A stretch of 64,000 nt of DNA from Winogradskyella immobilis (GTDB lineage Bacteria; Bacteroidota; Bacteroidia; Flavobacteriales; Flavobacteriaceae). Within the stretch, counting starts at the first letter, position 1. Every line of letters begins with the position of its first letter. Position numbers and translations under genes: made by a program. Below the pieces are notes generated by a model. It made no database searches. It was not told the DNA's origin and saw nothing but the letters and a program-made list of their open reading frames with translations. Shown one piece after another: positions 44,978 to 55,102 of this stretch. The stretch lies in the NCBI RefSeq assembly GCF_021887715.1, contig NZ_JAIQXX010000014.1:1-64000 (forward strand), read 5' to 3'.

Positions 44978-45481
44978 TTATCTGAGTTTAACTCTAGTTT
45001 TTAATAATTGTTTTAGAATTATTAAAACGGCTATTGAATATGAAAACGTCATTAAAATACCAGAAAACATAACTATAAATTTAACCCATAACATTCCCTT
45101 CCATAAGAAATAAAGCCCACCAAATGTAAGTATAACTGAAATAAAAGGTTCTATAAGTAAAAAAAGCTTTAATTTAATATTTAAACGGGTTGTTATCAGT
45201 ATTAGTCCTGTTAAAAAAAAGATGATAGACATTGATAGAACATGTCCATGTATTAAAGTAAGCATCTGTTGTTCATTCTTTTTGAACTTCATTACTTTAG
45301 CTTCAGGGTTTTCTTCATTACCCAAATACTGTGTTTCTATACCTTCAGGATTTGTAGAAGATGTCTCATTTACAAATAACAATCCTGTATAAAACCCTAT
45401 GCTTAAAACAGTAATAAAAGCTAGTATAAGTAGTTTTAATTCTTTAGGGAAAGTCTCTATAAGGCCATTTAATTTTATCAT
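44978..45481 (-). CDS. Four-helix membrane protein coupled to the FMN-binding protein
   Basis: 167 residues with four membrane helices (about 16-38, 78-97, 103-127, 133-157) and a polar extracytoplasmic loop of some 40 residues after the first. The second helix begins with H78-G-H80, possible heme or metal ligands. I recognise no named family. Its ATG overlaps the stop of the FMN-binding gene (ATGA), so production is coupled and the products probably interact. It may carry electrons between quinone pool and the flavoprotein; this is inference. Confidence 0.75.
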   Translation of the reverse strand: MIKLNGLIETFPKELKLLILAFITVLSIGFYTGLLFVNETSSTNPEGIETQYLGNEENPEAKVMKFKKNEQQMLTLIHGHVLSMSIIFFLTGLILITTRLNIKLKLFLLIEPFISVILTFGGLYFLWKGMLWVKFIVMFSGILMTFSYSIAVLIILKQLLKTRVKLR

Positions 45482-46005
45482 AAAATACCCTTAGCATTTA
45501 ATATTTTTAAGGACTGCATTAAATCGTTCATAGCATTAGTCATTGATCTTACCGAAATTGTTGCACCAGCAATGGCATCAATATTATCTCCGTAACGAAA
45601 TTGGTCGTTTTGAGTTTTTCCAATAAATTGTTTTAACCAACGTTTACTTCCTATTTCTCCTCCATACTCTTCACGATATATCAATACTTTTGCTTTTACT
45701 ACCGATAACTCTGGATTTATTAATACTAAATAATCGTATTGTGCTGTTTTACTCGGAGCTTTAGCAACATAAGCATAACCGTGATCCATATTTTGAGATT
45801 CTATTTTAAAAAGGTTATCGTTTCCAAATTTAGAGGGTAATTCTTTTGCAACTTTAGGGGAAATAGTGATAGCATTAAATGAAAAATCTTCAATTTCATA
45901 TGTTGATTTAATAACTTTATCTACTTTTTTTTGAAGCTTTGGAGGAAGTCCAGATGTAAAATTTAGTACTGTAAATAAAAGAATGGTAAGCTGTTTAATT
46001 TTCAT
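45478..46005 (-). CDS. Exported FMN-binding-domain protein
   Basis: 175 residues with a signal peptide (first 20) and an FMN-binding domain like the C-terminal parts of RnfG and NqrC. The flavinylation motif is visible: D140 then AGATIS with T149 as the residue expected to carry FMN through a phosphoester bond made by ApbE. EYGGEIGSKRWLKQFIG is also conserved. ApbE is not encoded in this window. It is followed by a coupled four-helix membrane protein. No multi-heme or Rnf genes are near, so this is a small, stand-alone module. Confidence 0.85.
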   Translation of the reverse strand: MKIKQLTILLFTVLNFTSGLPPKLQKKVDKVIKSTYEIEDFSFNAITISPKVAKELPSKFGNDNLFKIESQNMDHGYAYVAKAPSKTAQYDYLVLINPELSVVKAKVLIYREEYGGEIGSKRWLKQFIGKTQNDQFRYGDNIDAIAGATISVRSMTNAMNDLMQSLKILNAKGIL

Positions 46006-46139
46006 TTTTATCTTTTTTACTGAATTGCAAATTTAGTTCAAGTTATTTAATAGCATTAAAAGCCAAATAGCTAATACTAAAATTACTTTTAATACCAGCT
46101 ATAAAATATTGACCAACTAACACTATTTTAAATCATTTT

Positions 46140-47318
46140 CTAGAACCAAACTCCTATCCCAAAGTTTAGTCTATCCGCCACATCAGCTCCTGATAATGCA
46201 TTATCTCTAAACTGATAATCTCCTTTAACAACAACTCCTGGTGCTATATGATAACTTAAACCTGTTGTTAAGTCATTTCTATTAAAAGCATCATTTCTAA
46301 CAAGGCTTCCAGAAGTACTAGCATGTGTATCATATTGTTCATAACGAGCAAAGGCAAATAATCTTTGTTTGTTTCCTATTGGTAATAAATTATATCCTGC
46401 TTCTAAATACCAACCCAACAAATTACTACCTAAATCTCTTCCTGTTAAATTATTATATGCCTCAGTATCTGAAAGAGAACCGTAAACAAATTGTCCTCTA
46501 GCTGTAAAACGTTGATAAGCATAACGTGCATCTAAACCAGCCATAGCTACTCCAATTTCAGTACCGTCAATAGTATCAATTTCATCTTCTGGTTGGGTTT
46601 GTCCATAATAACCTGATAAACCTATACGAAGTCCTGGCAATCCGTAATAATCTAATTTTGCAGAAAAAGTAGGACTATTTACAGTAGATTGTATACCACG
46701 TTGGCGTCCGCCTCTTAACCCATTACTACCTCTTAGTAGACCGTTTACACCTCCTTGTCCATCAGGAGTCGCAGATCTAAATCCGTTAAAAACATAAGCT
46801 TGATAGCCTAATGACAAATCGTTAAAACGACCAACAACACCAACTCCAAGCTCTCTCCAAGTGGTAGGAACTATAATATTATCTACAGCTGGCCTTTCTA
46901 CACCATTAAACGTAGTGGGCTCATGAAACTCATTTATAATACCAAAAGGCACCAACATTAATCCACCTCTTAAACTTACATTAGGTTCAATAGCATAATT
47001 TACAAATGCTTGTTCTACAAATACCTCATTAACATGCTCTATTTCTACTTCTGTTACAAATTGAACTTCATCATTAAATCTATAACCAAATAACAGTACT
47101 AACCTTTGTATGTCTAACTCTCCGTTATCAGCCTCTGGTTGGTTATATGTAATTTCACCATAAGCACTAACGATAACCGATTTACCATAATTTCCTGATA
47201 ATATACTCTGGGCAGCATTTTGCTGTTTTTGAGGATCAAATGTTATGGAATCTCTAACAGTTTGCGAGTAAGTATATAAACCTACAAATAGAACTAGTAT
47301 TAATGTTATTTTCTTCAT
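46140..47318 (-). CDS. Outer-membrane porin (OprO/OprP-like)
   Basis: 392 residues with signal peptide MKKITLILVLFVGLYTYS and a barrel of alternating strands ending RLNFGIGVWF. Features such as VEIEHVNEVFVEQAFVNYAIEPNVSLRGGLMLVPFGI are typical of phosphate-selective porins and related barrels of Bacteroidota. It has its own consensus promoter. It lies 134 bases before the FMN-binding gene in the same direction; a shared transcript is possible but not shown. Confidence 0.87.
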   Translation of the reverse strand: MKKITLILVLFVGLYTYSQTVRDSITFDPQKQQNAAQSILSGNYGKSVIVSAYGEITYNQPEADNGELDIQRLVLLFGYRFNDEVQFVTEVEIEHVNEVFVEQAFVNYAIEPNVSLRGGLMLVPFGIINEFHEPTTFNGVERPAVDNIIVPTTWRELGVGVVGRFNDLSLGYQAYVFNGFRSATPDGQGGVNGLLRGSNGLRGGRQRGIQSTVNSPTFSAKLDYYGLPGLRIGLSGYYGQTQPEDEIDTIDGTEIGVAMAGLDARYAYQRFTARGQFVYGSLSDTEAYNNLTGRDLGSNLLGWYLEAGYNLLPIGNKQRLFAFARYEQYDTHASTSGSLVRNDAFNRNDLTTGLSYHIAPGVVVKGDYQFRDNALSGADVADRLNFGIGVWF

Positions 47319-47363
47319 TACTTTTATTTAGACTTATTATAAATAGATTTTAAAATTCGATTG

Positions 47364-47394
47364 CAAATTTAAAATAGAATTTAAGTTTATCAAA
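47364..47394 (-). promoter_or_regulatory. Promoter of the porin gene
   Basis: On minus the order is TTTG (47394-47391), 19 bases, TAAATTTG (47371-47364), an exact Bacteroidota consensus. The porin ATG (47318) follows after 45 bases. Confidence 0.75.
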
Positions 47395-47464
47395 CTTTAT
47401 TTAGATTAAATTTAAATAAAGTTTTCAACCTTTTCTAAATAAGTAAATTAGAGTAAATAAAAAA

Positions 47465-48331
47465 TTAATGGTATTGCGTGAAGATTTTAGTAGCTTCATT
47501 ATATGCACTTTCAAAAGGCATAGCATTGAGGTTACTAACTCTTTTTTCCGTGAAGTAAGACAACATCTTTTCGGTTGGCATATTTCCTGTAAGTTCATCT
47601 GCTGCCATAGGACATCCACCAAATCCTTGAATGGCTCCATCAAAGCGATGGCAACCTGCTTTATATGCTGCATCTACTTTTTCAAACCAAGTGGTTGGTG
47701 TTGTATGCAAATGTGCTCCAAATTCAATAGTTGGATAAGCAGGGATTAAATTAGAAAATAAATAGTCAATGTTTTCTGGATTAGAACTTCCTATGGTATC
47801 ACTTAATGACAAGATTTTTACTCCCATTTTAGATAAACGTTCTGTCCAATCACCAACAATATCAACATTCCATGGATCACCATAAGGATTACCAAATCCC
47901 ATAGAAATATAGACTACTACTTCTTTATTAGTAGCATTAGCAATCTCTAAAATTTCTGATAAAGTTACTACCGATTGTGCAATAGTTTTATGCGTATTAC
48001 GCATTTGAAAGTTTTCTGAAATAGAAAACGGATATCCTAAATAGTCGATCTCAGCATGCTTTGATGCATCATTAGCACCACGAGTATTAGCTATAATTGC
48101 TAATAACTTGCTTTGTGTTTTACTTAAATCTAACTGTGCCAAAACCTCAGCAGTATCTATCATTTGAGGTATGGCTTTTGGAGATACAAAACTTCCAAAA
48201 TCTATAGTATCAAAGCCCACACGCAATAACGATTGTATGTATTGCACCTTCTTTTCTGTAGGTATAAAGTCCTTAATGCCTTGCATAGCATCTCTAGGAC
48301 ATTCAATAAGTTTTACAGCTTTGTTAGTCAT
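47465..48331 (-). CDS. Hydroxymethylglutaryl-CoA lyase
   Basis: 288 residues from the ATG at 48331 (a TTG nine bases earlier is less likely). It cleaves HMG-CoA to acetyl-CoA and acetoacetate, the last step of leucine breakdown. The TIM-barrel motifs are all visible: catalytic arginine in IECPRDAMQG, GSFVSPKAIPQM, SLSDTIGSSNPEN, metal histidines in GAHLHTT, and the cysteine loop GGCPMAADELTGNMPTE. A leucine/glutamate-type dehydrogenase lies at the end of the window, consistent with leucine catabolism though the genes are 15 kb apart. Confidence 0.94.
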   Translation of the reverse strand: MTNKAVKLIECPRDAMQGIKDFIPTEKKVQYIQSLLRVGFDTIDFGSFVSPKAIPQMIDTAEVLAQLDLSKTQSKLLAIIANTRGANDASKHAEIDYLGYPFSISENFQMRNTHKTIAQSVVTLSEILEIANATNKEVVVYISMGFGNPYGDPWNVDIVGDWTERLSKMGVKILSLSDTIGSSNPENIDYLFSNLIPAYPTIEFGAHLHTTPTTWFEKVDAAYKAGCHRFDGAIQGFGGCPMAADELTGNMPTEKMLSYFTEKRVSNLNAMPFESAYNEATKIFTQYH

Positions 48332-48337
48332 AGAGCT

Positions 48338-48345
48338 CAAAGATA
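48338..48345 (-). promoter_or_regulatory. Possible -7 element of the HMG-CoA lyase gene
   Basis: CAAAGATA on plus is TATCTTTG on minus, six bases before the ATG at 48331. If used, the mRNA is leaderless or nearly so. No -33 element at proper spacing. Confidence 0.35.
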
Positions 48346-48374
48346 AGTATTGCTAATGGTTTTGAAAATTAAAT

Positions 48375-49121
48375 TCAATCTATCGGAAAAAATAGTCGTC
48401 CTAAAAATCCAAACCAAACAGAGAAACCTACTACGCCACCTATTAAGCCTGAAATAATAAAACTAAAACGAAATTTTAGAGGTATAACTTTAAAAATAAT
48501 ATAAAGAGAAATCATCAATCCAAATACCATGGTTATTGAAGGTATAATCCATTCATTATAACCAAGTATTCTGGAAATTCTATATTCATCACCATTAAAA
48601 TTTGATTTTGGATAAATTAAATAATCATAAATTCCCATTATATAATTGAATACTTCTCTAAGAATAAAAAGTGATAGAAAAACACCGAGCCAATCTATAA
48701 TTTTAAAATCTACTATTTTTCGTCTTAGATATAGAATCAATAGTCCAATAAAACAGGTTAAAATAGTTTGTGCTGGACCACCAATGCTCACTAATAAACT
48801 ATCATTTTCTCCATAATTATATTTACTATTTATTACACTTTGAAGTCTCTTATATTTATCCTTTACCTCTTCACTTAAATTTTCATAGTCAACATCTTTA
48901 TATGTTTCATTAAGTTTTTTAAGTACTTTTACTTCTTCTAATTCATTAAACCCTTTTGGATAATAGGTCATACTTCCATAATCCAGTTTTGTATCGTATC
49001 CTAATGATTTAGCTACTAGAATATGTCCTAACTCATGAGATAACGTTCCTATAATGGTAAAGCATACAAATGTTATAATAATTACAACTGAGAATTTTGC
49101 ATGGAATTTAAAGTTTATCAC
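48375..49121 (-). CDS. Membrane protein with M50-type HExxH motif
   Basis: 248 residues, about six membrane segments. Residues 29-33 are HELGH in the first helix region (TLSHELGHILVAKSLGY), matching the zinc motif of site-2 proteases (M50) that cleave within membranes. A GGPAQTILTCF segment resembles the GP(A/L)AN motif, but the NPxxDG third-ligand motif is not clearly present, so activity is uncertain. A PDZ domain is lacking. No anti-sigma factor is adjacent. I call it M50-like by motif only. Confidence 0.65.
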   Translation of the reverse strand: MINFKFHAKFSVVIIITFVCFTIIGTLSHELGHILVAKSLGYDTKLDYGSMTYYPKGFNELEEVKVLKKLNETYKDVDYENLSEEVKDKYKRLQSVINSKYNYGENDSLLVSIGGPAQTILTCFIGLLILYLRRKIVDFKIIDWLGVFLSLFILREVFNYIMGIYDYLIYPKSNFNGDEYRISRILGYNEWIIPSITMVFGLMISLYIIFKVIPLKFRFSFIISGLIGGVVGFSVWFGFLGRLFFPID

Positions 49122-49167
49122 TCTTCTAAATTAATCTAAAAATCCAAAATAGAAAAGTAATATAATT

Positions 49168-50199
49168 TTACGATTCACTAAGAAGTCTTTTATTAATCGA
49201 TTTTATCAGTTTTGGTCCTTCGTAAATAAAACCTGTATAAATCTGTAACAAATCTGCGCCAGCTTCAATCTTTTCTATAGCATCTTCTACAGAATGAATG
49301 CCTCCTACTCCAATGATTGGGAATGCTTTGTTTGATTTTTCAGAAAGGAAACGAATCACTTCAGTAGATCTATTGGTTAAAGGTTTACCACTTAAACCTC
49401 CAACTTCTTTTTTATTAGACGATTGTAAGTCGTCTCTAGCTATTGTTGTGTTAGTAGCTATAACTCCATCTATTTTAGTTTCTGCAACAATCTCAATAAT
49501 ATCTAATAATTGATCGTCTGATAAATCTGGTGCAATCTTTAAAAGTATTGGCTTTGCACTTCTACTGCGCTCAGTATGAACTACATTTAATTTTCGCAAC
49601 TCCATTAAAAGTGCCGTTAGCGGTTCTTTATCTTGCAGAGCTCTTAAATTAGGTGTATTTGGTGAACTCACATTAACCACAAAATAATCAACATAGTCAA
49701 ATAATGCATTAAAGCAAATGACATAATCATCAACAGCATTTTCGTTTAGTGTTATTTTATTTTTACCAATGTTTCCGCCAATAAGTACTCCTTTGTTCTT
49801 TTTTAATTGCTCTACAGCAACCTCTACTCCTCCATTATTGAATCCCATACGATTAATAATACCTGAATCTTCTTTTAAACGAAATAATCGTTTTTTAGGA
49901 TTTCCGTCTTGTGGCTTAGGAGTTATTGTCCCTATTTCTATAAATCCAAATCCAAAGTTTGAAAGTTCTTTGTAAAGCACAGCATTTTTATCGAACCCAG
50001 CAGCTAAGCCAACAGGATTTTTAAATGTTAATCCAAATAATTGACGTTCTAAACGTTCATCATTAATCAAATAAAGGTTTCTAAATAATGATTTAAAGCC
50101 CGGGATTTTTGAAATTGTTCTAATTAAGGAGAATGTAAAATAATGTACTTTTTCTGGATCGAAACAGAATAAAATTGGTCGGATTAATAACTTATACAT
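49168..50199 (-). CDS. pyrD: Dihydroorotate dehydrogenase (quinone), with a REP-derived insert
   Basis: 343 residues from the ATG at 50199 (the frame runs on to a TTG at 50241, but [19 protein letters not shown] is the expected N-terminus). Class 2 flavoenzyme that oxidises dihydroorotate with quinone for UMP synthesis, membrane-associated. Conserved segments are [41 protein letters not shown] (catalytic serine), and ATNTTIARD. Between LMELRKLN and [12 protein letters not shown] stands [10 protein letters not shown], encoded by a REP-like repeat. The linker tolerates length variation and the frame is kept, so the enzyme is probably functional. Confidence 0.95.
   Translation of the reverse strand: MYKLLIRPILFCFDPEKVHYFTFSLIRTISKIPGFKSLFRNLYLINDERLERQLFGLTFKNPVGLAAGFDKNAVLYKELSNFGFGFIEIGTITPKPQDGNPKKRLFRLKEDSGIINRMGFNNGGVEVAVEQLKKNKGVLIGGNIGKNKITLNENAVDDYVICFNALFDYVDYFVVNVSSPNTPNLRALQDKEPLTALLMELRKLNVVHTERSRSAKPILLKIAPDLSDDQLLDIIEIVAETKIDGVIATNTTIARDDLQSSNKKEVGGLSGKPLTNRSTEVIRFLSEKSNKAFPIIGVGGIHSVEDAIEKIEAGADLLQIYTGFIYEGPKLIKSINKRLLSES
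49558..49581. repeat. REP-like element inside pyrD
   Basis: ACTTCTACTGCGCTCAGTATGAAC matches the right arm of the intergenic repeat at 57084-57105 in 16 of 22 positions (core CTAC/GACT...CGCTCA-T-TGA). On the coding strand it reads VHTERSRS. I recall this peptide from other Bacteroidota proteins, but cannot check it here. Confidence 0.7.
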
Positions 50200-50264
50200 G
50201 TACTGTGTTTTGCTTTGCAAAAATACTGTAAATCCTTTCAAAATAAAAGAAACTAAAACGAGAC

Positions 50265-50295
50265 TTGTAGCTTCTATTTAGGTTCTCTATTTTTG
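50265..50295 (+). promoter_or_regulatory. Promoter of pepT
   Basis: TTG at 50265-50267 and TATTTTTG at 50288-50295, 20 bases apart; the ATG follows at 50315. In the same gap CAAAAATA (50218-50225) is TATTTTTG on minus, a likely -7 element for pyrD. Confidence 0.7.
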
Positions 50296-50314
50296 AAGAA
50301 ACACTGATTTTAAT

Positions 50315-51559
50315 ATGATACATAGACAACGCCTCATAGACCGATTTATAAGTTACATTACTATAGATACTGAATCCGATCCCAACTCTAATACTACTCC
50401 AAGTACCAAGAAACAATGGGATTTAGCCAATAAACTTGTTGAAGAATTAAAAGCAATTGGTATGACTGATGTAAGCATAGATGAGAATGCCTACATTATG
50501 GCTACATTACCAAGCAATGTAAATCATGATGTTCCTGTAATTGGTTTTATTTCACACTTTGATACCTCGCCTGACTTTACAGGTGCTAATATAAATCCGC
50601 AAATTGTAGAGAATTACCAAGGGCAAGATCTGGTTTTAAATGCTCAACAAGACATTGTACTATCTCCAGATTATTTTGAAGACTTACTTCTATATAAAGG
50701 GCAAACATTAATCACAACAGATGGCACTACACTTTTAGGAGCTGATGATAAAGCTGGAATTACTGAAATTATGAGTGCTATGGAGTATTTAATACAACAT
50801 CCAGAAATTAAACACGGCACTATAAAAGTCGGCTTTACACCAGATGAAGAAATTGGTCGTGGTGCGCACAAGTTTGATGTTGAAAAATTTGGAGCAGAAT
50901 GGGCATATACTATGGATGGTAGTCAAATTGGTGAATTAGAATACGAAAATTTTAATGCCGCAGGAGCAATTGTAAAAGTCAACGGAAAAATTGTACACCC
51001 TGGCTATGCAAAAGGAAAAATGGTAAATAGTATGTACCATGCTACAGAATTTATTAATGCTTTACCAAAACAAGAAGTGCCTGAACATACTGAAGGTTAT
51101 GAAGGGTTTTTCCATCTATATGATATTAAAGGTTCTGTTGAAGTAACCACTTTAGAGTATATTATTAGAGATCATGATCTTTCTAAGTTTGAAGCTCGTA
51201 AAGCTTTAATGCAAAATGTAGTAGATGATTTAAACAAAAAGTATGGTAAATCTATTTTTGAAATTGAAATTAAAGATCAATACTTTAATATGAAAGAAAA
51301 AGTAGAACCCGTAATGCATATTGTAGATATTGCTGAAGAAGCTATGAAACAATTAAGTATTACACCTTTAATAAAAGCCATTAGAGGTGGCACTGACGGA
51401 TCTCAATTGTCTTACATGGGTTTACCTTGCCCTAATATTTTTGCTGGTGGACATAATTTTCATGGTCGGTATGAATATGTTCCTGTTGAAAGTATGATTA
51501 AAGCAACTGAGGTCATTTGTAAGATTGCGGAATTGACGGCTAAAAAAAATAAATTTTAA
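50315..51559 (+). CDS. pepT: Peptidase T (tripeptidase)
   Basis: 414-residue cytosolic M20 metallopeptidase that removes the N-terminal residue from tripeptides. Zinc and catalytic residues are visible: [11 protein letters not shown] (His ligand and catalytic Asp), [12 protein letters not shown] (bridging Asp), [15 protein letters not shown] (catalytic Glu pair), [16 protein letters not shown], and the late [13 protein letters not shown] histidines. Length and N-terminus fit E. coli PepT. It is divergent from pyrD. Confidence 0.96.
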   Translation: MIHRQRLIDRFISYITIDTESDPNSNTTPSTKKQWDLANKLVEELKAIGMTDVSIDENAYIMATLPSNVNHDVPVIGFISHFDTSPDFTGANINPQIVENYQGQDLVLNAQQDIVLSPDYFEDLLLYKGQTLITTDGTTLLGADDKAGITEIMSAMEYLIQHPEIKHGTIKVGFTPDEEIGRGAHKFDVEKFGAEWAYTMDGSQIGELEYENFNAAGAIVKVNGKIVHPGYAKGKMVNSMYHATEFINALPKQEVPEHTEGYEGFFHLYDIKGSVEVTTLEYIIRDHDLSKFEARKALMQNVVDDLNKKYGKSIFEIEIKDQYFNMKEKVEPVMHIVDIAEEAMKQLSITPLIKAIRGGTDGSQLSYMGLPCPNIFAGGHNFHGRYEYVPVESMIKATEVICKIAELTAKKNKF

Positions 51560-51668
51560 TAATTCATTGATATTAACTAATATTAATACTTATTAGCTTT
51601 TTTGCTCTTAAAATCAATAGATATAATCCAATATTCGAAAAAAAGTATCTTTTAAAAATATTATAATT

Positions 51669-54600
51669 ATGCATTGTAGACTAAGAAATATAATGTTTGT
51701 GTTGTTAATTATTACAATATATAATTCTAATGCACAAGTTATTCTGAGTCATAATATAGGTAATACCCCTATTAAGACAGACATGTTTTCTTGTGAAACT
51801 GATGAAAGTTGGTCTCGTGTATTTAAACTGTCTGATTATGGTATTTTACCTAATGAGCAATTTATGATTACATCTAGTCAAATAGGATTAAGTGAATCTA
51901 ATGATGGAGCCTACCTGTTTTTAAGGGTCTATAATGCAGACAACAATTTCCCCAATCTTTCTGATACACCATTCTCTAGTAATTTAATAGGTAGTCGTCC
52001 AATGGGTAGGTCTCCTGTTTTAAATGAACCGGAAGTTGTACAGGTTAATTTTGATGAGCCAATTATAATACCAGCTGGTATTGAAAGAATTATGGTATCT
52101 ATTGATAAAATTGAGGATTTCAACAATACATCATCTGCAAAAATTTTTATTGCTGGAACTCAAGAGGACACAGATGTTTCTTGGTATAAAGGTTGTGAAG
52201 ATACTTTTCGCTTAACTCCAACTTCTAATTTATCCCCTTCAGTTCCTAATGCCAATTTTTATATAAATGTTACTGGTGAAAAGTTTAATGTAAACAATTT
52301 AGGTTCAACAACAAGATTAACTCATAATTTATGTGATGATATTATAGAAACAGATATACATTCTTGTTCGTCCTCATTTATTTATTGGGCTCGAACATTT
52401 ACATTAGCAGATTTTGGAATTTCAACTGATGAAAAATTCACTATAAACTCTGGTCAAGTTGGAATAAATAAAACAGGTTATTTGCCAGAAATTAGTTTTA
52501 ATGTTTATAAAATAGACGATAACTTTCCTAATTCATTTTCAGAATCAGATTTAATAGGGAGTAGTCAATATCAGACTATTTCTTCAAACATAAGGCGTAA
52601 TTCTCAAATTATACAAGTAGACTTTGAAACCCCCATACTGGTTCCTTCTGATGTTGAAAAAATTTTAGTAGAGGTACATAAAGGCATTGTTTCTGGAGAT
52701 GGTATTGCATTCATAGCAGGTTCTACTCAAGATAATGACATATCTTGGCAAAGAAGTTGTACTAATGTAGCCGGTGGTACCACCTTTGACAATAATGAAT
52801 ATGTTTCTACTGCTGAATTTGGTCAACCTAATGCTAATTTCTATATAAATGTAACAGGAAGTGTTAATCATTTGACTAATACTTTTCAAATGAATATTTC
52901 TAATATATGCTCTGAATTTTTTAAAGAATTTAGTATAACAAACCCTTCTAATCTAGCCTCAGTTCAATGGAATTTTGGAGATCCAAATTCTGGAACTAGT
53001 AATACATCATTAGATTTAAGCCCTTTTCATGATTTTTCTGAAGATGGAATCTATATTATAACAGCATTAGTAACAGATATAAATGGAAACACAGAAACTA
53101 TAACTGAAACTATCAATGTTATTGAGCCGCCAGAGGCTTTTGGGATAGAAAATGTACATGCTTGTGAAGATAATTTCGGATCAGGGTTTTCCTCTTCTTT
53201 TAATCTTTCAAATATTACTCAAGAGATTGTTGGTAATCAAACTGATATTGTTATAACTTTTATAGATGGTAGTGGTAACGAATATGATTCCTTACCTAAT
53301 GGGTTCACTAACACTGTAATAGATAGAGAAACTATTGTAGTAAGAGTTGCTCACGATAATAATCAGTGTTGTTATTCAGAAATCAGTTTTGATTTAATAG
53401 TCAATAAATTACCTAACTTAACTTCTGTGATAGATTTAAATGAGTGTGATAATGATAATGATGGTTTTGCTCTATTTGATCTAGAACAAGTAAAAACATC
53501 AATTTTAGAAAATGAAACTAATATAGATGTGGAATTTTACTACGAAGATGGTTCTCTAATTCAAGAACCTCTGAATTTTATAAGTAATAATGTAATAAAT
53601 GAAGAGAACATAACTATTAGAACTATAAATACCAACACCTCTTGTCATGTAGAATCCACTTTTAAATTAATCGTTAACCCTACTCCAATAGCAAACCCAT
53701 TATCAGATATAGTTGGATGTGACGATAATAATGATGGGATTTCAGAATACTTTGATACATCACATATAGAATCTGACGTTATAGGCAGCCAAACAGGAGT
53801 TCAAGTATCATATTTTGACAGTTCAGGGAATATATTACCTAGTCCTTTACCAAATCCTTATACTAACTCTACAAATAATATAGAAACATTAACAGTACGA
53901 ATTACTAACACATCTACTAATTGTTTTAGTGAAACACTATTAACATTAAGAACTTCATCTCAACCGCAAATTAATACTCCTACAAGCATATATGCCTGTG
54001 ATGAGGATAATGGGTTTGCGAATTTTGACACATCTAATATAGAAAATGAAATTATAGGTAATCAATCTGGATTATCAATAACATATCTCGATATAAATGG
54101 TAACACTATCTCTAATTTCGTTTCCACAAATTTTCTGAATACAGAAGCTTGGAATCAAAAAATAATTGTAAGAGTAGAAAATGAGACTAACAATCAATGC
54201 TATTCTGAAACAGAGTTTAATTTAATAGTTAATCCTCTACCTGAAATAAATCTGGAAGAAACATATTCTATATGTAATCTAGATCCTTCAATTAACTTAT
54301 CTGTAGATCCGAATTATAATTCTTATGATTGGGTTTATGAAGGTGGCCCTTCTATTTCTTCTAGTAACTCAGCAGAAATAATTGAACAAGGTATTTATAC
54401 ATTAACAATTACTAAACTAGAAAATGGAATTGTATGTGAAAATTCATTTTCATTTGAATTGATTCGCTCTACTCTACCAGAGATTCTTCAAGTAAACCAA
54501 GGTGAGTTAGGGAATAATTTTATTGAAATAATAGTTACTGGAGATGGCGATTTTGAGTATTCTATAGACGGTATAAATTATCAAGACAGTAATATATTTG

Positions 54601-54938
54601 AGAACATTAGAGGTGGAATATATACTGTATCTGTAAGAGATAAAGAAGGTTGCGGTGAAGATACAAAAGAAGTTGTCTTAGTAGACTATCCTAAATTCTT
54701 TACACCAAATAATGATGGAGTTAATGATTTTTGGCAAATTAGAGGTGTTAGTAGATTTCCTAATTCAAAAATATCAATATATGATAGATATGGGAAGTTG
54801 ATAACTGAGCTATCACATACTGATATCGGTTGGGATGGAATGTATAAAGGTACTTACATGCCAACAAATGATTATTGGTTTAGTGCAAAACTAAATGATG
54901 AAATTGTTTTTTCAGGACATTTTACATTAAAAAGGTAA
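51669..54938 (+). CDS. Secreted multi-domain protein with T9SS type B sorting domain
   Basis: 1089 residues. Signal peptide (first 22), then two related domains of about 180 residues, each beginning I/L-THNL/SHNIG...TD.HSC and ending PNANFYINVTG (residues 25-207 and 212-398), so they arose by duplication. A PKD-like domain follows (SVQWNFGDPNSGTSN, residues 430-490). Then come about five repeats of some 85 residues with a ECDNDNDGFALFDL-like core that read as T9SS adhesin repeats. The last 90 residues are the gliding-motility-associated C-terminal domain (KFFTPNNDGVNDFW, DRYGKLI, GWDGMYKG), the signal for type IX secretion. Likely a surface or released adhesin; no catalytic domain recognised. 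No partner PorP/SprF gene is adjacent. Confidence 0.9.
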   Translation: MHCRLRNIMFVLLIITIYNSNAQVILSHNIGNTPIKTDMFSCETDESWSRVFKLSDYGILPNEQFMITSSQIGLSESNDGAYLFLRVYNADNNFPNLSDTPFSSNLIGSRPMGRSPVLNEPEVVQVNFDEPIIIPAGIERIMVSIDKIEDFNNTSSAKIFIAGTQEDTDVSWYKGCEDTFRLTPTSNLSPSVPNANFYINVTGEKFNVNNLGSTTRLTHNLCDDIIETDIHSCSSSFIYWARTFTLADFGISTDEKFTINSGQVGINKTGYLPEISFNVYKIDDNFPNSFSESDLIGSSQYQTISSNIRRNSQIIQVDFETPILVPSDVEKILVEVHKGIVSGDGIAFIAGSTQDNDISWQRSCTNVAGGTTFDNNEYVSTAEFGQPNANFYINVTGSVNHLTNTFQMNISNICSEFFKEFSITNPSNLASVQWNFGDPNSGTSNTSLDLSPFHDFSEDGIYIITALVTDINGNTETITETINVIEPPEAFGIENVHACEDNFGSGFSSSFNLSNITQEIVGNQTDIVITFIDGSGNEYDSLPNGFTNTVIDRETIVVRVAHDNNQCCYSEISFDLIVNKLPNLTSVIDLNECDNDNDGFALFDLEQVKTSILENETNIDVEFYYEDGSLIQEPLNFISNNVINEENITIRTINTNTSCHVESTFKLIVNPTPIANPLSDIVGCDDNNDGISEYFDTSHIESDVIGSQTGVQVSYFDSSGNILPSPLPNPYTNSTNNIETLTVRITNTSTNCFSETLLTLRTSSQPQINTPTSIYACDEDNGFANFDTSNIENEIIGNQSGLSITYLDINGNTISNFVSTNFLNTEAWNQKIIVRVENETNNQCYSETEFNLIVNPLPEINLEETYSICNLDPSINLSVDPNYNSYDWVYEGGPSISSSNSAEIIEQGIYTLTITKLENGIVCENSFSFELIRSTLPEILQVNQGELGNNFIEIIVTGDGDFEYSIDGINYQDSNIFENIRGGIYTVSVRDKEGCGEDTKEVVLVDYPKFFTPNNDGVNDFWQIRGVSRFPNSKISIYDRYGKLITELSHTDIGWDGMYKGTYMPTNDYWFSAKLNDEIVFSGHFTLKR

Positions 54939-55102
54939 GATGTTTTTGGATTGGGTTAATCTTAATCAACTGTAGTTATAAAGCTTCCTTGTAATTTCTA
55001 TATTTTTCTAAAGAATCATTTTATCAAATCACATTTGATATTACAATATAAATAACCGACCTTGAAAAAATAATTCCTTTGTTTTAATCTAACTAAACCA
55101 CC

